From Pseudomonas sputi (GTDB lineage Bacteria > Pseudomonadota > Gammaproteobacteria > Pseudomonadales > Pseudomonadaceae): a stretch of DNA of 41,600 nt. Below, one piece after another: positions 20,222 through 32,964 of this stretch (its first letter is position 1; each line of letters starts with the position of its first letter). Location: contig NZ_BQHI01000039.1 in NCBI RefSeq assembly GCF_021603585.1, forward strand, positions 1 through 41,600. Reading direction: 5' to 3'. Under the pieces are notes generated by a model. The model saw only the letters and a list, made by a program, of their open reading frames with translations. It did not search any database and had not been told where the DNA came from. The translations under genes were made by a program, and so were the position numbers.

Positions 20222-21304
20222 CTACCTCAGCTTCAGGGTGGCAAGGCCGATCAGCACGAGAATCACGGTGATGATCCAGAAACGGACGATCACGCGTGGC
20301 TCGGGCCAGCCCTTGAGTTCAAAGTGGTGATGGATCGGCGCCATGCGGAACACACGGCGACCGGTCAGCTTAAAGGACGCAACCTGAATGACGACTGACA
20401 GGGTCTCCATCACGAACACGCCGCCCATGATGAACAGGACGATTTCCTGACGGACGATCACCGCGATGGTGCCCAGGGCGGCGCCCAGCGCCAGTGCGCC
20501 GACGTCGCCCATGAAGACTTGCGCCGGGTAGGTGTTGAACCACAGGAAGCCCAGGCCGGCACCGATCAGCGCGCCGCAGAACACGATCAGCTCGCCTGCG
20601 CCCGGTACGTACGGGATCAGCAGGTATTCCGCGAATTTCACGTTACCCGAGAGGTAGCAGAAAATGCCCAGGCCACCGCCGACCATCACTGTCGGCATGA
20701 TCGCCAGACCGTCGAGGCCATCGGTCAGGTTGACCGCGTTGCTCGAACCGACGATCACGAAGTAAGTCAGGACGATGAAGCCGGCGCCCAGCGGAATGCT
20801 GTAGTCCTTGAGCATCGGCAGGATCAGGGTGGTTTCCACCGGCGTGCTGGCAGTCATATAAAGGAAGATCGCCGCACCGAGGCCGAACACCGACTGCCAG
20901 AAATATTTCCAGCGACTCGGCAGACCACGGGAGTTCTTCTCGATCACCTTGCGGTAGTCGTCGACCCAGCCGATGGCGCCGAACAGCAGGGTCACCAGCA
21001 ACACGACCCACACGTAGCGGTTGCTCAGGTCAGCCCACAGCAGTGTGCTGACACCGATCGAAGACAGGATCAGCGCGCCGCCCATGGTCGGCGTACCGGA
21101 TTTGGACAGGTGCGATTGCGGGCCGTCGTTACGAACGGACTGGCCGATCTGACGGTTCTGCAGGGTGCGGATCATCCACGGGCCGTAGCACAGCGACAAG
21201 ACCAGCGCGGTCAGCACACCGAGGATCCCGCGCAGGGTCAGGTACTGGAAGACCGCGAAGCCTTTGTAGAACTGTTGCAGATACTCCGCTAGCAGCAGCA
21301 GCAT
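20222..21304 (-). CDS. mraY: Phospho-MurNAc-pentapeptide translocase
   Basis: MraY transfers phospho-MurNAc-pentapeptide from UDP to undecaprenyl phosphate, forming lipid I. I choose ATG 21304 (M-L-L-L-L-A-E-Y-L), giving 360 residues with about ten transmembrane helices. The 9-codon upstream extension overlaps murF. The active-site aspartates are present: Asp115-Asp116 (GWVDDYRKV), the NLTDGLDG loop (192-199), and Asp267 ([11 protein letters not shown]). The HHH segment ([11 protein letters not shown]) near the C-terminus is also intact. The start overlaps the murF stop by one base (TAATG). Confidence 0.97.
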   Translation of the reverse strand: MLLLLAEYLQQFYKGFAVFQYLTLRGILGVLTALVLSLCYGPWMIRTLQNRQIGQSVRNDGPQSHLSKSGTPTMGGALILSSIGVSTLLWADLSNRYVWVVLLVTLLFGAIGWVDDYRKVIEKNSRGLPSRWKYFWQSVFGLGAAIFLYMTASTPVETTLILPMLKDYSIPLGAGFIVLTYFVIVGSSNAVNLTDGLDGLAIMPTVMVGGGLGIFCYLSGNVKFAEYLLIPYVPGAGELIVFCGALIGAGLGFLWFNTYPAQVFMGDVGALALGAALGTIAVIVRQEIVLFIMGGVFVMETLSVVIQVASFKLTGRRVFRMAPIHHHFELKGWPEPRVIVRFWIITVILVLIGLATLKLR

Positions 21305-22671
21305 TAATGTTTCTCCAGACTGGACCCGCACAGGGCCGCAACGATGTTTTCCATCGCTGCGCTGCGCGAACCCTTGATCAAAATGGTGGTGTTTGTGTCC
21401 TGCTCGGCACCGAGGGCCTGGATCAGTTCGGCTTGGGTGCCGAAGTGCTGCGCCTCGTTACCGAATGCGTTCACGGCGTGGACCATGTTCGGCCCGACGG
21501 CGTAAAGCGCGGATACCTTGCCCCGGGCGTATTCGCCGACGTCGCGGTGCCCCTGCTCCGCCCAGTCGCCCAACTCGCCGATATCCCCGAGCACCAGAAC
21601 GGTGCGGCCGGAAAAGCCGGCGAGTATATCAACGGCCGCGCACATCGAGGTGGGGTTCGCGTTGTAAGTGTCATCGATCACGCGCATGCCGTTTTTCGCC
21701 AGTTGCGCGACGGTGCGACCCTTGACCGGTTGTACCGCGCCAAGCCCGGTGGCAATGCCGAACAGCGACACGCCCAAGGCGTGAGCGGCAGCGGCGGCGG
21801 CCATGGCGTTGGCGACGTTATGGGTGCCGAGCAGGTTCAGTTGAACCCGTTCCACACCTTCAGGACTGTGCAGGTTGAACGCCGGGCAGCCACGGGCATC
21901 GGTGGCCAGGTCGCTGGCGTAAAAATCCGCCTGCGTGTTGCTCAGGGCAAAGGTCAGCACCTTGCGGGCGCCGGCGCGAATCTTCCAGATGCCGAAGGCC
22001 TTGTCATCAAGATTGAGCACGGCGACACCATCGGTCGCCAACCCGTCGATGATCTCGCCCTTGGCTTCGACGATTTTTTCCGGGCCGCCGAACTCACCGA
22101 CGTGTGCTGTGCCGGCATTGTTCAGGATCGCCACATGCGGCCTGGTCAGCCCCACGGTGTAGGCGATTTCACCCAGACGCGAGGCGCCCAGCTCGATCAC
22201 GGCCGCCGTATGTTCCGGGGCCAGTTCGAGCAGGGTCAGCGGTGCACCCAGATCGTTATTCAGGTTGCCACGGGTCGCCAGCACCGGACCGCGCGTACGC
22301 AAGATGCTCGCGAGCATTTCCTTGACCGTGGTCTTGCCACTGGAACCGGTGACTGCTGCGACCGGTTTGGTGAACGCGGCCCGGTTCAACGCACCCAACT
22401 GGCCGAGGGCCTGGCGGGTGTCCTTGACCAGCAATTGCGGCAACGTGCTGTCGGCGACTTCGCGCTCGACCAGCGCCGCAACGGCGCCTTTGGCAGCAAC
22501 TTCATTCAGATAGTCATGACCGTCGAAACGCGGGCCGGTCAGAGCGGTAAACAGCTGACCAGCCTTGATCGCGCGGCTGTCGATGCTCACGCCGTCAAAA
22601 GTGGCGTCGGCGCTGATCAGACGGGCATCGAGCGCGTTGGTCAATTCGCTGAGTTTCAGGGCCTTAAGCAT
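21304..22671 (-). CDS. murF: UDP-MurNAc-tripeptide--D-Ala-D-Ala ligase
   Basis: MurF adds the D-Ala-D-Ala dipeptide made by DdlB, completing the UDP-MurNAc-pentapeptide. It has 455 residues. The N-terminal substrate domain (FDGVSIDSR) is followed by the P-loop GSSGKTT at 109-115 ([16 protein letters not shown]), the central [14 protein letters not shown] segment and the C-terminal [11 protein letters not shown] motif, all typical of MurF. It overlaps murE by 8 bases at its start and mraY by one at its end. Confidence 0.97.
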   Translation of the reverse strand: MLKALKLSELTNALDARLISADATFDGVSIDSRAIKAGQLFTALTGPRFDGHDYLNEVAAKGAVAALVEREVADSTLPQLLVKDTRQALGQLGALNRAAFTKPVAAVTGSSGKTTVKEMLASILRTRGPVLATRGNLNNDLGAPLTLLELAPEHTAAVIELGASRLGEIAYTVGLTRPHVAILNNAGTAHVGEFGGPEKIVEAKGEIIDGLATDGVAVLNLDDKAFGIWKIRAGARKVLTFALSNTQADFYASDLATDARGCPAFNLHSPEGVERVQLNLLGTHNVANAMAAAAAAHALGVSLFGIATGLGAVQPVKGRTVAQLAKNGMRVIDDTYNANPTSMCAAVDILAGFSGRTVLVLGDIGELGDWAEQGHRDVGEYARGKVSALYAVGPNMVHAVNAFGNEAQHFGTQAELIQALGAEQDTNTTILIKGSRSAAMENIVAALCGSSLEKH

Positions 22672-24126
22672 GGGCCACCTCCCACGCGGTCAGGGCGTGA
22701 TCAGCCTCGACCAGATCAGAGAATGCGTGACGCTCGCCGTTGATTTCCTGATAGTCCTCGTGACCTTTGCCAGCCAGAACAATCACGTCGTCGGCCGAAG
22801 CGCCGGCAATCAGTTGTGCGATGGCCTGGCCGCGACCGGCCACGAACGTCACCTTGTCCACGGCCGTGAAACCGGCGCGGATGTCATCGAAAATCACCGC
22901 CGGGTCTTCGGTGCGCGGATTGTCGTCGGTGACCAGCACGCGGTCGGCCAGACGCTCGACCACTTCGGCCATCAACGGACGCTTGCCGCGATCACGATCA
23001 CCGCCGCAGCCGAACAGGCACAGCAGTTGACCTTTGACGTGCGGGCGCAACGCGGTCAGAACTTTTTCCAGCGCGTCCGGGGTGTGGGCGTAATCGACCA
23101 CCACCAGCGGCTGAGTGCCGCCGCCGAGACGCTGCATGCGTCCGGCCGGGCCTTCGAGCTTCGGCAGCACCTTGAGGATTTCGTCGAGGGCATAGTCCAG
23201 ACCGAGCAAGGCGCCGACAGCGGCCAGTACGTTGCTCAGGTTGAAACGACCGAGCAGCGTGCTGCGCAGATGGCGCTCGCCCTGCGGAGTCACCAGCGTG
23301 GCGCGCACGCCTTCGTCGTCGAACTGCGCCTCACGCACATAGAGGTAGGCGCTGCTGTCGAGCAGGCTGTAAGTGATCAGCCGCGACTCACGCTTTTCAG
23401 CGGCCAGTTGCCGGCCGAAATCGTCGTCGAGATTAACGACACGGCACTTCAGGTCATTCCAGGCAAACAGCCTGGCCTTCGCTTCGGCGTAGGCCTCCAT
23501 CGTGCCGTGGTAATCCAGGTGATCGCGGGACAGGTTGGTCATCACCGCTACATCGAATGCCAGCGCGGTCACCCGCCCCTGATCCAGACCGTGGGACGAA
23601 ACCTCCATGGCCACGGCTTTGGCACCGGCCTTTTTCAGGTCGCCCAGGGTCGCTTGCATGGCAATCGGATTCGGCGTGGTGTGCAGGCCGCTTTGCAGCG
23701 CGCCATGGAAACCTGAGCCAAGGGTGCCGACGATGCCGCAATGCTGGCCGAGCAGATCCAGGGCCTGCGCCACCAATTGGGTTACGCTGGTCTTGCCGTT
23801 GGTGCCGGTCACGCCGATCAGGTTCAGGTGATGACTCGGCTCACCGTAAAAACGCCCGGCGATGTCCGACAGCTGTGCTGCCAGACCTTTCACAGGAATC
23901 AGCGGCACTTCGGTGATCGGCAGCACGGTGGCGCCTTCCACTTCATAGGCCACGGCAGCAGCACCGCGCTGCAGGGCATCAGCAATGTGCGCACGCCCGT
24001 CGAACTTGCCGCCCGGCACCGCGAGGAACAGGTCACCCGCGCGTACATTGCGACTGTCGAGTGCCAGTTCACGGATCAACAGATCGTGGCCGGCGTGGGG
24101 AAAAATCTTGTTCAGACTCAGAGACA

Positions 24127-24127
<1 letters not shown>
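22664..24127 (-). CDS. murE: UDP-MurNAc-L-Ala-D-Glu--meso-DAP ligase
   Basis: MurE adds the third stem residue. It has 487 residues with the P-loop GTNGKTS at 108-114 and a Lys217 in the segment AEAKARLF, the position usually carbamylated in Mur ligases. The DNPR motif at 402-405 marks specificity for meso-diaminopimelate rather than lysine, as expected for a Gram-negative organism. Its start overlaps the ftsI stop by one base (TGATG) and its end overlaps murF by 8 bases. Confidence 0.97.
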
Positions 24128-26155
<2,028 letters not shown>

Positions 26156-26159
<4 letters not shown>

Positions 26160-27103
26160 CGCAGCTTCTCCGCGACGCGCATGACGGCGCTCCGGGAACG
26201 CGGGTTGGCTTTGAGTTCGGCGTCGGAGGCCGTCTGCGCTTTGCCATGGATTTTGATTTTCGGTTCGAACGCAACGTGACGAACCGGCAGGTTGCGCGGC
26301 AGGTTGTCGGCTTCGCCTTTCACCAGCTTGCGCATGAACAGTTTGACGATACGGTCTTCCAGCGAGTGGAAGCTGATCACGACCAGACGGCCGCCCACTT
26401 CCAGGCATTCGAGCGCAGCTTCGAGGCCCGCTTCCAGATCGCCCAGCTCGTTGTTGACGTGAATGCGCAGGCCCTGGAATGCGCGGGTCGCCGGGTTCTT
26501 GCCCTTTTCCCACGCCGGGTTGGCGACTTTCAGGACTTCGGCCAGATCGGCGGTGCGCTCGAACGGCGTGATGTCACGACGCTCGGCCACGGCACGGGCC
26601 ATGCGACCGGAGAAACGTTCTTCTCCGTATTCCTTGAAGACACGGGCGATTTCTTCCACCGGCGCGGTGTTGACGAACTCGGCGGCACTGATCCCACGGG
26701 ACGGATCCATGCGCATGTCCAGCGGGCCGTCATTGAGGAAGCTGAAGCCGCGCTCGGCATCATCGAGCTGCGGCGAAGACACGCCCAGATCCAGCAGAAT
26801 GCCGCTGACCTTGCCTGTCAGACCCTGTTCGGCAACCACCGAGCCGAGCTCGGCAAAGCTGCGCTGCACAACGACAAAGCGGCCGTCTTCGGCCGCTAGC
26901 GTTTGCCCGGTAGCAATCGCTTGAGGATCCTTGTCGAATCCGATGAGCCGACCGTCCGGCCCGAGCTTGCTCAGGATCAACCGACTGTGCCCGCCACGAC
27001 CGAACGTGCCGTCCAGATAGCAGCCATCAGGACGTACGGCGAGAGCCTCGACGGCTTCGTCAAGCAGTACGGTGATGTGGTTAAAGCCGCTATCAATAGT
27101 CAC
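26156..27103 (-). CDS. rsmH: 16S rRNA (cytosine-1402 N4) methyltransferase
   Basis: RsmH (MraW) methylates N4 of C1402 in the 16S rRNA P site, using SAM. It works on the same nucleotide as RsmI, whose gene lies less than 3 kb away. It has 315 residues, starting at GTG 27103, which overlaps the mraZ stop as GTGA. The motif [13 protein letters not shown], the SAM-binding motif [10 protein letters not shown], the motif [14 protein letters not shown] and the C-terminal [12 protein letters not shown] motif are intact. Confidence 0.97.
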
Positions 27104-27555
27104 AGGATCAGATCACGCAGTTCGTCAGGCATGGCGCCCGGTTGTTGTATGGCAGCCAGGTCAGCGGCAGAAACCGCGTTCCAGGCATCTTCGTCCCACA
27201 GTTGGAACTTGTTCAGTTGGCCCACCAGCATCGCGCGCTTATCGAGCTTTGCGTATTCGCGCAGGCGCGGCGGCACCAGGAAACGACCACTGCCGTCGAG
27301 CTCAAGGTCAACGGCATTACCAATCAATAAACGTTGCAGACGACGGTTCTCTTCGCGAAGCGAAGGAAGCGCGCGCAACTTGGTTTCAATAATTTCCCAC
27401 TCATCGAGCGGGTAGACACACAAACACGGATCAACGGCGTCGATGGTCACGATCAACTGGCCGGAACTGCGCGAATCGAGCTCGTCACGGTACCGGCTCG
27501 GCATGGCGAGACGGCCCTTTGCGTCGAGACTGATAGCGTTAGCTCCGCGAAACAC
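27100..27555 (-). CDS. mraZ: Transcriptional regulator MraZ
   Basis: MraZ is an AbrB-like DNA-binding protein that represses its own dcw operon promoter. It has 151 residues in two SpoVT/AbrB-like halves, each with the family signature: [17 protein letters not shown] near the N-terminus and [17 protein letters not shown] in the second half. The start is GTG 27555, with GGAG about 10 bases upstream. The promoter and a triple GTGG repeat array lie just upstream (27597-27659), in the layout known for MraZ-controlled dcw promoters. It is the first gene of the cluster. Confidence 0.97.
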   Translation of the reverse strand: MFRGANAISLDAKGRLAMPSRYRDELDSRSSGQLIVTIDAVDPCLCVYPLDEWEIIETKLRALPSLREENRRLQRLLIGNAVDLELDGSGRFLVPPRLREYAKLDKRAMLVGQLNKFQLWDEDAWNAVSAADLAAIQQPGAMPDELRDLIL

Positions 27556-27596
27556 GTCTGCGTTTCTCCAATTTTTATCGTTTTGAGCTCAAAAAA

Positions 27597-27623
27597 CCCA
27601 CTTCATGCCACTTTCCGCCACTT
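27597..27623 (-). promoter_or_regulatory. Probable MraZ operator (three direct repeats)
   Basis: On the - strand there are three copies of AAGTGG(C/G) with an exact 10-bp period, at 27617-27623, 27607-27613 and 27597-27603. This matches the known MraZ binding arrangement of short GTGG-type repeats separated by 5 bases. The array lies just downstream of the -10 element, around the predicted transcription start, so binding would block initiation. Confidence 0.85.
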
Positions 27624-27629
27624 GCGCAC

Positions 27630-27659
27630 ACTATAGGAATGCGCCCACCACACCGTCAA
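27630..27659 (-). promoter_or_regulatory. Sigma-70 promoter of mraZ / dcw cluster
   Basis: On the - strand a TTGACG -35 element (27654-27659) and a TATAGT -10 element (27630-27635) are separated by 18 bp. The predicted start is near 27623, giving a leader of about 70 bases that contains the MraZ repeats. Confidence 0.83.
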
Positions 27660-27660
27660 G

Positions 27661-27960
27661 GCGCGGATTAAAGGAAAACCCTTACAGAACGGAGATTTAG
27701 GAGCATAAAAGGAGGAGCAACGAGAATCTGGCGGATGCTTTTATCCAATAACTTGAGACAGCACTGAAAGCTGCGCTCGAAAGTTAAAGTAATTTGTTAA
27801 GAGTAAGATTTTTTCGGTATTACAAAAGCGCTTCTGCTGTTGATTGAAGCAAGGTGGGAAATGGCTATTACTGCGTTTGCCGCTGCCGGGTTTCCAGCGC
27901 AGGCCTGCTGATAATAAACAGCCCTGTCGCCTTAAATTCAAGCAGGGAAAAGAAAAAGGT
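27661..27960. other. Gene-free AT-rich spacer between mraZ promoter and rnpB
   Basis: These 300 bases are clearly richer in A and T than their surroundings. I see no supported coding sequence: the only open frame (27741-27941, - strand, 66 codons) lacks an RBS and any recognisable features. The A/T-rich stretch next to the mraZ -35 element could act as an UP element. On the - strand, T-rich sequence (CCTTTTTCTTTT) begins right after the RNase P RNA 3' end, with a weak 5-bp inverted repeat (CCCTG/CAGGG) just beyond. Confidence 0.6.
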
Positions 27961-28313
27961 GGAGAGTCGATCTGTAAGCCGGGTTCTGTCTTGAACAGTC
28001 ATTCGTCTACGATGGCCATCACTGGACATCTTTAGCAACCTACCCGGTCCCAGCGCGGGCCACGCCTTGGGACCCTATTTGGTCTTGCTCCAAGTGGGGT
28101 TTACCTAGCCACGAACTGTTGCCAGACGTGCGGTGCGCTCTTACCGCACCTTTTCACCCTTACCGGCGCCGAAGCGCTTAGGCGGTTATTTTCTGTGGCA
28201 CTTTCCGTAGGCTCACGCCTCCCAGGCATTACCTGGCACTTCGCCCTATGGAGCCCGGACTTTCCTCCCCCCCCTAATTTTCATAGAGGGCAGCGACTGT
28301 CCGATCGACTCTC
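27961..28313 (-). ncRNA. rnpB: RNase P RNA (bacterial class A)
   Basis: This is the catalytic RNA of RNase P, which matures tRNA 5' ends. On the - strand the 5' end AGAGTCGATC pairs perfectly with GATCGACTCT at the 3' end (helix P1). The universally conserved 5' core GAGGAAAGTCCGGGCTCC is at 28250-28267. The matching 3' core (ACAGAACCCGGCTTA) is near 27975-27989. The length of about 353 bases and position between mraZ and rsmI agree with other pseudomonads. The ends are set by P1 and may be off by a few bases. Confidence 0.97.
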
Positions 28314-28321
28314 CGCCGCGC

Positions 28322-28350
28322 AGGTTAACGGCAGAGCGGCCGAAGAACAA
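28322..28350 (-). promoter_or_regulatory. Probable rnpB promoter
   Basis: On the - strand TTGTTC (28345-28350) and TAACCT (28322-28327) are separated by 17 bp. Initiation about 7 bases downstream would fall at the 5' end of the RNase P RNA. It lies in the 72-base gap between rsmI and rnpB. Confidence 0.7.
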
Positions 28351-28385
28351 GCGCTAATAGCCCGCAAGCCGGTCTGCGCGACGGG

Positions 28386-29258
28386 TTACGCGTCTTTTTG
28401 CTGCTCCAGCGCCACCTGATACAGCACGTTTTTGCGCTCGCCGGTGATTTGCGCCGCCAGAGCCGCCGCGCGCTTGAGCGGCATCTCTTCCAGCAAAAGA
28501 TTGAGGATGCGGATCGCCTCGCTGCTGACGGCGTCTTCGGATTCCGGCGCGGTCCAGCCCGCCACCACCACAACGCATTCGCCACGCTGCTGATTGCTGT
28601 CGGCCTCGACGAATGCCCGCAACTCGCTCAGCGGCAATCCCTTGAGTGTTTCAAAGGTCTTGGTGATTTCACGAGCGAGCAATGCAGGACGATCAGCGCC
28701 GAACACCGCCTCCATATCCTGCAGGCATTCCAGAATGCGATGCGGCGCCTCGTAGAAAATCAGCGTGCGCGGTTCTTCCTTGATCGCCTCCAGACGCGCC
28801 TTGCGCCCCACCGCCTTCGCAGGCAGAAAACCCTCGAAGATAAAGCGGTCGGACGGCAGACCGGCAGCCGACAACGCCGCGATCAACGCGCACGCACCTG
28901 GCACCGGCACCACATTGATCCCCGCAGCACGCGCCTGACGCACCAGGTGATAACCGGGATCGGAAATCAGCGGCGTACCGGCGTCGGAAATCAGCGCGAC
29001 GTTGTCACCTGCCAGAAGACGGGTGATGAATCGACTGCCTTCGTCCCGCTCGTTGTGCTCATGACAGGCTGCCAGCGGCGTGGCAATGCCGAAATGCTGC
29101 ATCAGGCGCTGGGAATGGCGCGTATCTTCGGCGGCGATCAGCGCCACCTCGCGCAGAATCTTCAACGCCCGGGCGCTGATGTCATCCAGGTTGCCAATGG
29201 GCGTCGCCACCACATAAAGCGAGCCCGCAGCGGAATTCAAAGGACCTGGAGCAGTCAA
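28386..29258 (-). CDS. rsmI: 16S rRNA (cytidine-1402 2'-O) methyltransferase
   Basis: RsmI methylates the ribose of C1402 in 16S rRNA, complementing RsmH. It is a tetrapyrrole methylase-fold (SAM) enzyme. The segments YVVATPIGNLDDIS, EDTRHSQRL, ISDAGTPLISDPG and IFYEAPHRI are all diagnostic. I place the start at TTG 29258, with a GAGG motif 8 bases upstream and an N-terminus of usual length (290 residues). ATG 29291 would add 11 residues and is the main alternative, while the open frame to 29363 is too long for the family. It is divergent from lpoA across a 210-base gap, as in other gammaproteobacteria. Confidence 0.95.
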   Translation of the reverse strand: MTAPGPLNSAAGSLYVVATPIGNLDDISARALKILREVALIAAEDTRHSQRLMQHFGIATPLAACHEHNERDEGSRFITRLLAGDNVALISDAGTPLISDPGYHLVRQARAAGINVVPVPGACALIAALSAAGLPSDRFIFEGFLPAKAVGRKARLEAIKEEPRTLIFYEAPHRILECLQDMEAVFGADRPALLAREITKTFETLKGLPLSELRAFVEADSNQQRGECVVVVAGWTAPESEDAVSSEAIRILNLLLEEMPLKRAAALAAQITGERKNVLYQVALEQQKDA

Positions 29259-29468
29259 AGCGCACACCTCATGATCGGTAAAAGCCGCCATTGTAGCGCG
29301 TCGCGCGCCGGACGAAGCGTCCGGGCCTGACAAGGTTTGTCGCACCATTGTGAGGCTGCGCACTCTTTGTATCAGCTAAATTGACGGTTTCACGCCAGTA
29401 ACATCGCGCCCCGGCCAGTGCTTGGGTACAATTCGACGCTAATTTGATCGAGTATCAGGAACACTTAC

Positions 29469-31280
29469 ATGATCGCTTGCCTGCGGCTGTTCACTGCCCT
29501 CTGCCTCGCTGCCTTGCTGGCGGCCTGCGCCAGCTCCCCTTCTTCCAGCCTTGGCGAACTTCCACGGACCCCGGATGCCACCATCGAGCAACTGCTCGAA
29601 CAGGCCACTCAGGCCAAGTCGCCGGACAAGGCTGCGCTGCTGCGCCTGAGTGCGGCAGACATGGCTTACCGCCAGGGCAATGCCGGACAGTCCGCGCAAA
29701 TCCTGCAACAGGTGCCGATGGAACAACTCCAGCCAGGCCAGCAGGCATTCGCCAGCACGCTGTCTGCTGAACTGGCCATGACCCGCAACCAGCCGAAAGC
29801 CGCGCTGACCGCCTTGAGCCATCCAAGCCTGCAACGACTGAGCGAAATGTCGGTACCGCTGCAAGTTCGCGCCGGCACCGTTCACGCCCGCGCCCTTGAA
29901 GCCGACGGCCAAACCCTGGCGGCCGCCCGCGAGCGCATCTTCATCGCGCCGATGCTGGAAGGCGAAGCCGCCAGCAAGAACCACGAAGCGATCTGGACCC
30001 TGATTGCGTCGCTGCCGGCCGATCAGCTGCAAGCGAACACCACCGATGACCTCGGTGGCTGGATGAGCCTGGCCCTGGCGGTAAAAACCGCCGGAACACT
30101 GGAACAGCAGCAAGCAGCCATCGACAACTGGCGCAACCAGCATTCGAAGCACCCGGCCGCGATCAATCTGCCGCTGCCTCTGACCAAACTCAAGGAACTG
30201 GCCAGCCAGCCCCTGAGCAAGATCGCCCTGCTGCTGCCGCAGGACGGCCAGTTGGCCTCGGTCGGCAGGGCCCTGCGTGACGGTTTCATGGCCGCGCACT
30301 ATCAGGCTCAGCAAGCCGGCCAGAAACCACCGGCCATCGAGTTCTATGACAGCTCGAAACTGACCAACCTTGACGAGTTCTACCGCAAGGCCCAGGCCGA
30401 AGGCGTGCAACTGGTCGTCGGCCCGCTGGAAAAGCCGCTGGTCAAACAGTTGAGCACTCGTCCGCAACTGCCGATTACCACCCTCGCCCTGAACTACAGC
30501 GAAGGCGATCAAGGCCCGGCACAGCTGTTCCAGTTCGGTCTGGCCGCTGAAGACGAGGCCCGCGAAGTCTCCCGCCGCGCCCGCGCCGACGGCCTGCACC
30601 GCGCCGCCGTCATGGTGCCGAAAGGCGAATGGGGCGACCGTGTGCTGCGCGCCTTCAGCCAGGACTGGCAAGCCAACGGCGGCAGCATCGTCGCCACCGA
30701 GCGTGTCGATCAACCGGTGCAACTGGCCCAGCAGATCGCCGACATGTTCCAGTTGCGTCAGAGCGAAGCCCGCGCCAAGAGCCTGCAGAATGCCGTCGGC
30801 ACTAACGTTGCGGCCCAGCCTTCGCGTCGCCAGGACATCGAATTCATCTTTCTCGCCGCCACACCGCAACAGGCACAGCAGATCAAGCCGACCCTGAACT
30901 TCCAGTACGCCGGTGACGTGCCGGTCTACGCGACCTCCCACGTATTCAGCGCCAGCGGTGACATCAATCAGTACAACGACATGAACGGTGTGCGCTTCTG
31001 CGAAACTCCGTGGCTGCTGGAAACCAGCGATCCACTGCGTCAGCAGGTCACCGCGCAATGGCCGCAAGCCGCCGGCAGCCTGGGTCGCCTGTATGCAATG
31101 GGCGTCGACGCCTATCGCCTGGCACCCCGCCTAGATCAATTGAAGGCACTGCCGGACAGCCGCATCGAAGGTCAATCGGGCAGCCTGAGCATGACCCAGT
31201 CCCAGCGCGTTGTGCGTCAGTTGCCATGGGCACAGTTCGTCAGCGGTCAGATCCAGCGCCTGCCGGACACTCCACGCTGA
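29469..31280 (+). CDS. lpoA: Outer-membrane lipoprotein LpoA, activator of PBP1A
   Basis: LpoA is anchored in the outer membrane and reaches through the peptidoglycan to stimulate the bifunctional synthase PBP1A. It has 603 residues with a lipoprotein signal peptide (lipobox LAAC, Cys20). The N-terminal half (about 35-250) is a TPR-like helical domain. The C-terminal half is a periplasmic-binding-protein-like domain beginning IALLLPQDGQLASVGRALRD and ending near TPR. The order rsmI / lpoA-yraN-(diaA/gmhA)-dolP is conserved in gammaproteobacteria. Its stop overlaps the yraN start by one base. Confidence 0.95.
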   Translation: MIACLRLFTALCLAALLAACASSPSSSLGELPRTPDATIEQLLEQATQAKSPDKAALLRLSAADMAYRQGNAGQSAQILQQVPMEQLQPGQQAFASTLSAELAMTRNQPKAALTALSHPSLQRLSEMSVPLQVRAGTVHARALEADGQTLAAARERIFIAPMLEGEAASKNHEAIWTLIASLPADQLQANTTDDLGGWMSLALAVKTAGTLEQQQAAIDNWRNQHSKHPAAINLPLPLTKLKELASQPLSKIALLLPQDGQLASVGRALRDGFMAAHYQAQQAGQKPPAIEFYDSSKLTNLDEFYRKAQAEGVQLVVGPLEKPLVKQLSTRPQLPITTLALNYSEGDQGPAQLFQFGLAAEDEAREVSRRARADGLHRAAVMVPKGEWGDRVLRAFSQDWQANGGSIVATERVDQPVQLAQQIADMFQLRQSEARAKSLQNAVGTNVAAQPSRRQDIEFIFLAATPQQAQQIKPTLNFQYAGDVPVYATSHVFSASGDINQYNDMNGVRFCETPWLLETSDPLRQQVTAQWPQAAGSLGRLYAMGVDAYRLAPRLDQLKALPDSRIEGQSGSLSMTQSQRVVRQLPWAQFVSGQIQRLPDTPR

Positions 31281-31642
31281 TGCCCGACAGCTCACACCTG
31301 CAAAGCGGCAAGGATGCCGAGCGCCAGGCGCTCGAGCATCTGCAACACCAGGGTCTGCGCCTGCTGGCGCAGAACTGGTTATGCAAACGCGGTGAGCTTG
31401 ATCTGGTCATGCTTGATGGCGATACAGTAGTATTCGTCGAAGTCCGTTACCGAAAGAACACTCAATGGGGTGGCGCACTCGACAGCATCGATGGGCGCAA
31501 ACGGCAGAAACTGATTTTCGCCGCACAGTATTTTCTTCAGCGCGAGTCGCGTTGGGCCAATTCCCCCTGCCGCTTCGACGTGGTGGCCATCGACAGCCAC
31601 CAAGGTCAGCTGAACTGGTTGCAGAATGCGTTCGACAGTTGA
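31280..31642 (+). CDS. yraN: YraN-family (UPF0102) endonuclease-like protein
   Basis: This is a 120-residue member of UPF0102, with a predicted Holliday-junction-resolvase-like nuclease fold. Its cellular role is not firmly established. The catalytic-type residues of the PD-(D/E)xK fold are visible in GELDLVMLD and VFVEVRYRK, and the conserved segment GKDAERQALEHLQHQGL is N-terminal. Start ATG 31280 overlaps the lpoA stop (TGATG), indicating translational coupling. A 102-base gap separates it from gmhA. Confidence 0.93.
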   Translation: MPDSSHLQSGKDAERQALEHLQHQGLRLLAQNWLCKRGELDLVMLDGDTVVFVEVRYRKNTQWGGALDSIDGRKRQKLIFAAQYFLQRESRWANSPCRFDVVAIDSHQGQLNWLQNAFDS

Positions 31643-32913
<1,271 letters not shown>

Positions 32914-32931
32914 CCCGCAAAATGCAGGCAT

Positions 32932-32963
32932 AAAAAAGGCGATCCAACCGGATCGCCTTTTTT
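32932..32963. terminator. Bidirectional terminator between dolP and sspB
   Basis: A 14-bp stem (AAAAAAGGCGATCC / GGATCGCCTTTTTT) with a 4-base loop has a T run on one side and an A run on the other. It can therefore end both the + strand lpoA operon and the convergent - strand sspA-sspB transcript. Confidence 0.93.
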
Positions 32964-32964
32964 A

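Noticed and set aside
26160-26513. A long N-terminal extension of FtsL reading back into rsmH
   Set aside because: The extension is an Arg/Gly/Ser-rich shadow of rsmH. The GTG at 26159 overlaps the rsmH stop and gives the expected 97-residue FtsL.
27741-27941. A 66-codon - strand open frame in the mraZ-rnpB gap
   Set aside because: No Shine-Dalgarno, signal peptide, domain or plausible composition. It is best left as gene-free spacer.
28195-28419. A 74-codon + strand open frame over the RNase P RNA
   Set aside because: It lies within and antisense to rnpB, whose conserved core sequences and P1 helix are unmistakable.
29439-31067. A 542-codon - strand open frame opposite lpoA
   Set aside because: LpoA on the + strand has a lipobox, domain motifs and conserved neighbours. 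The antisense frame has none of these.
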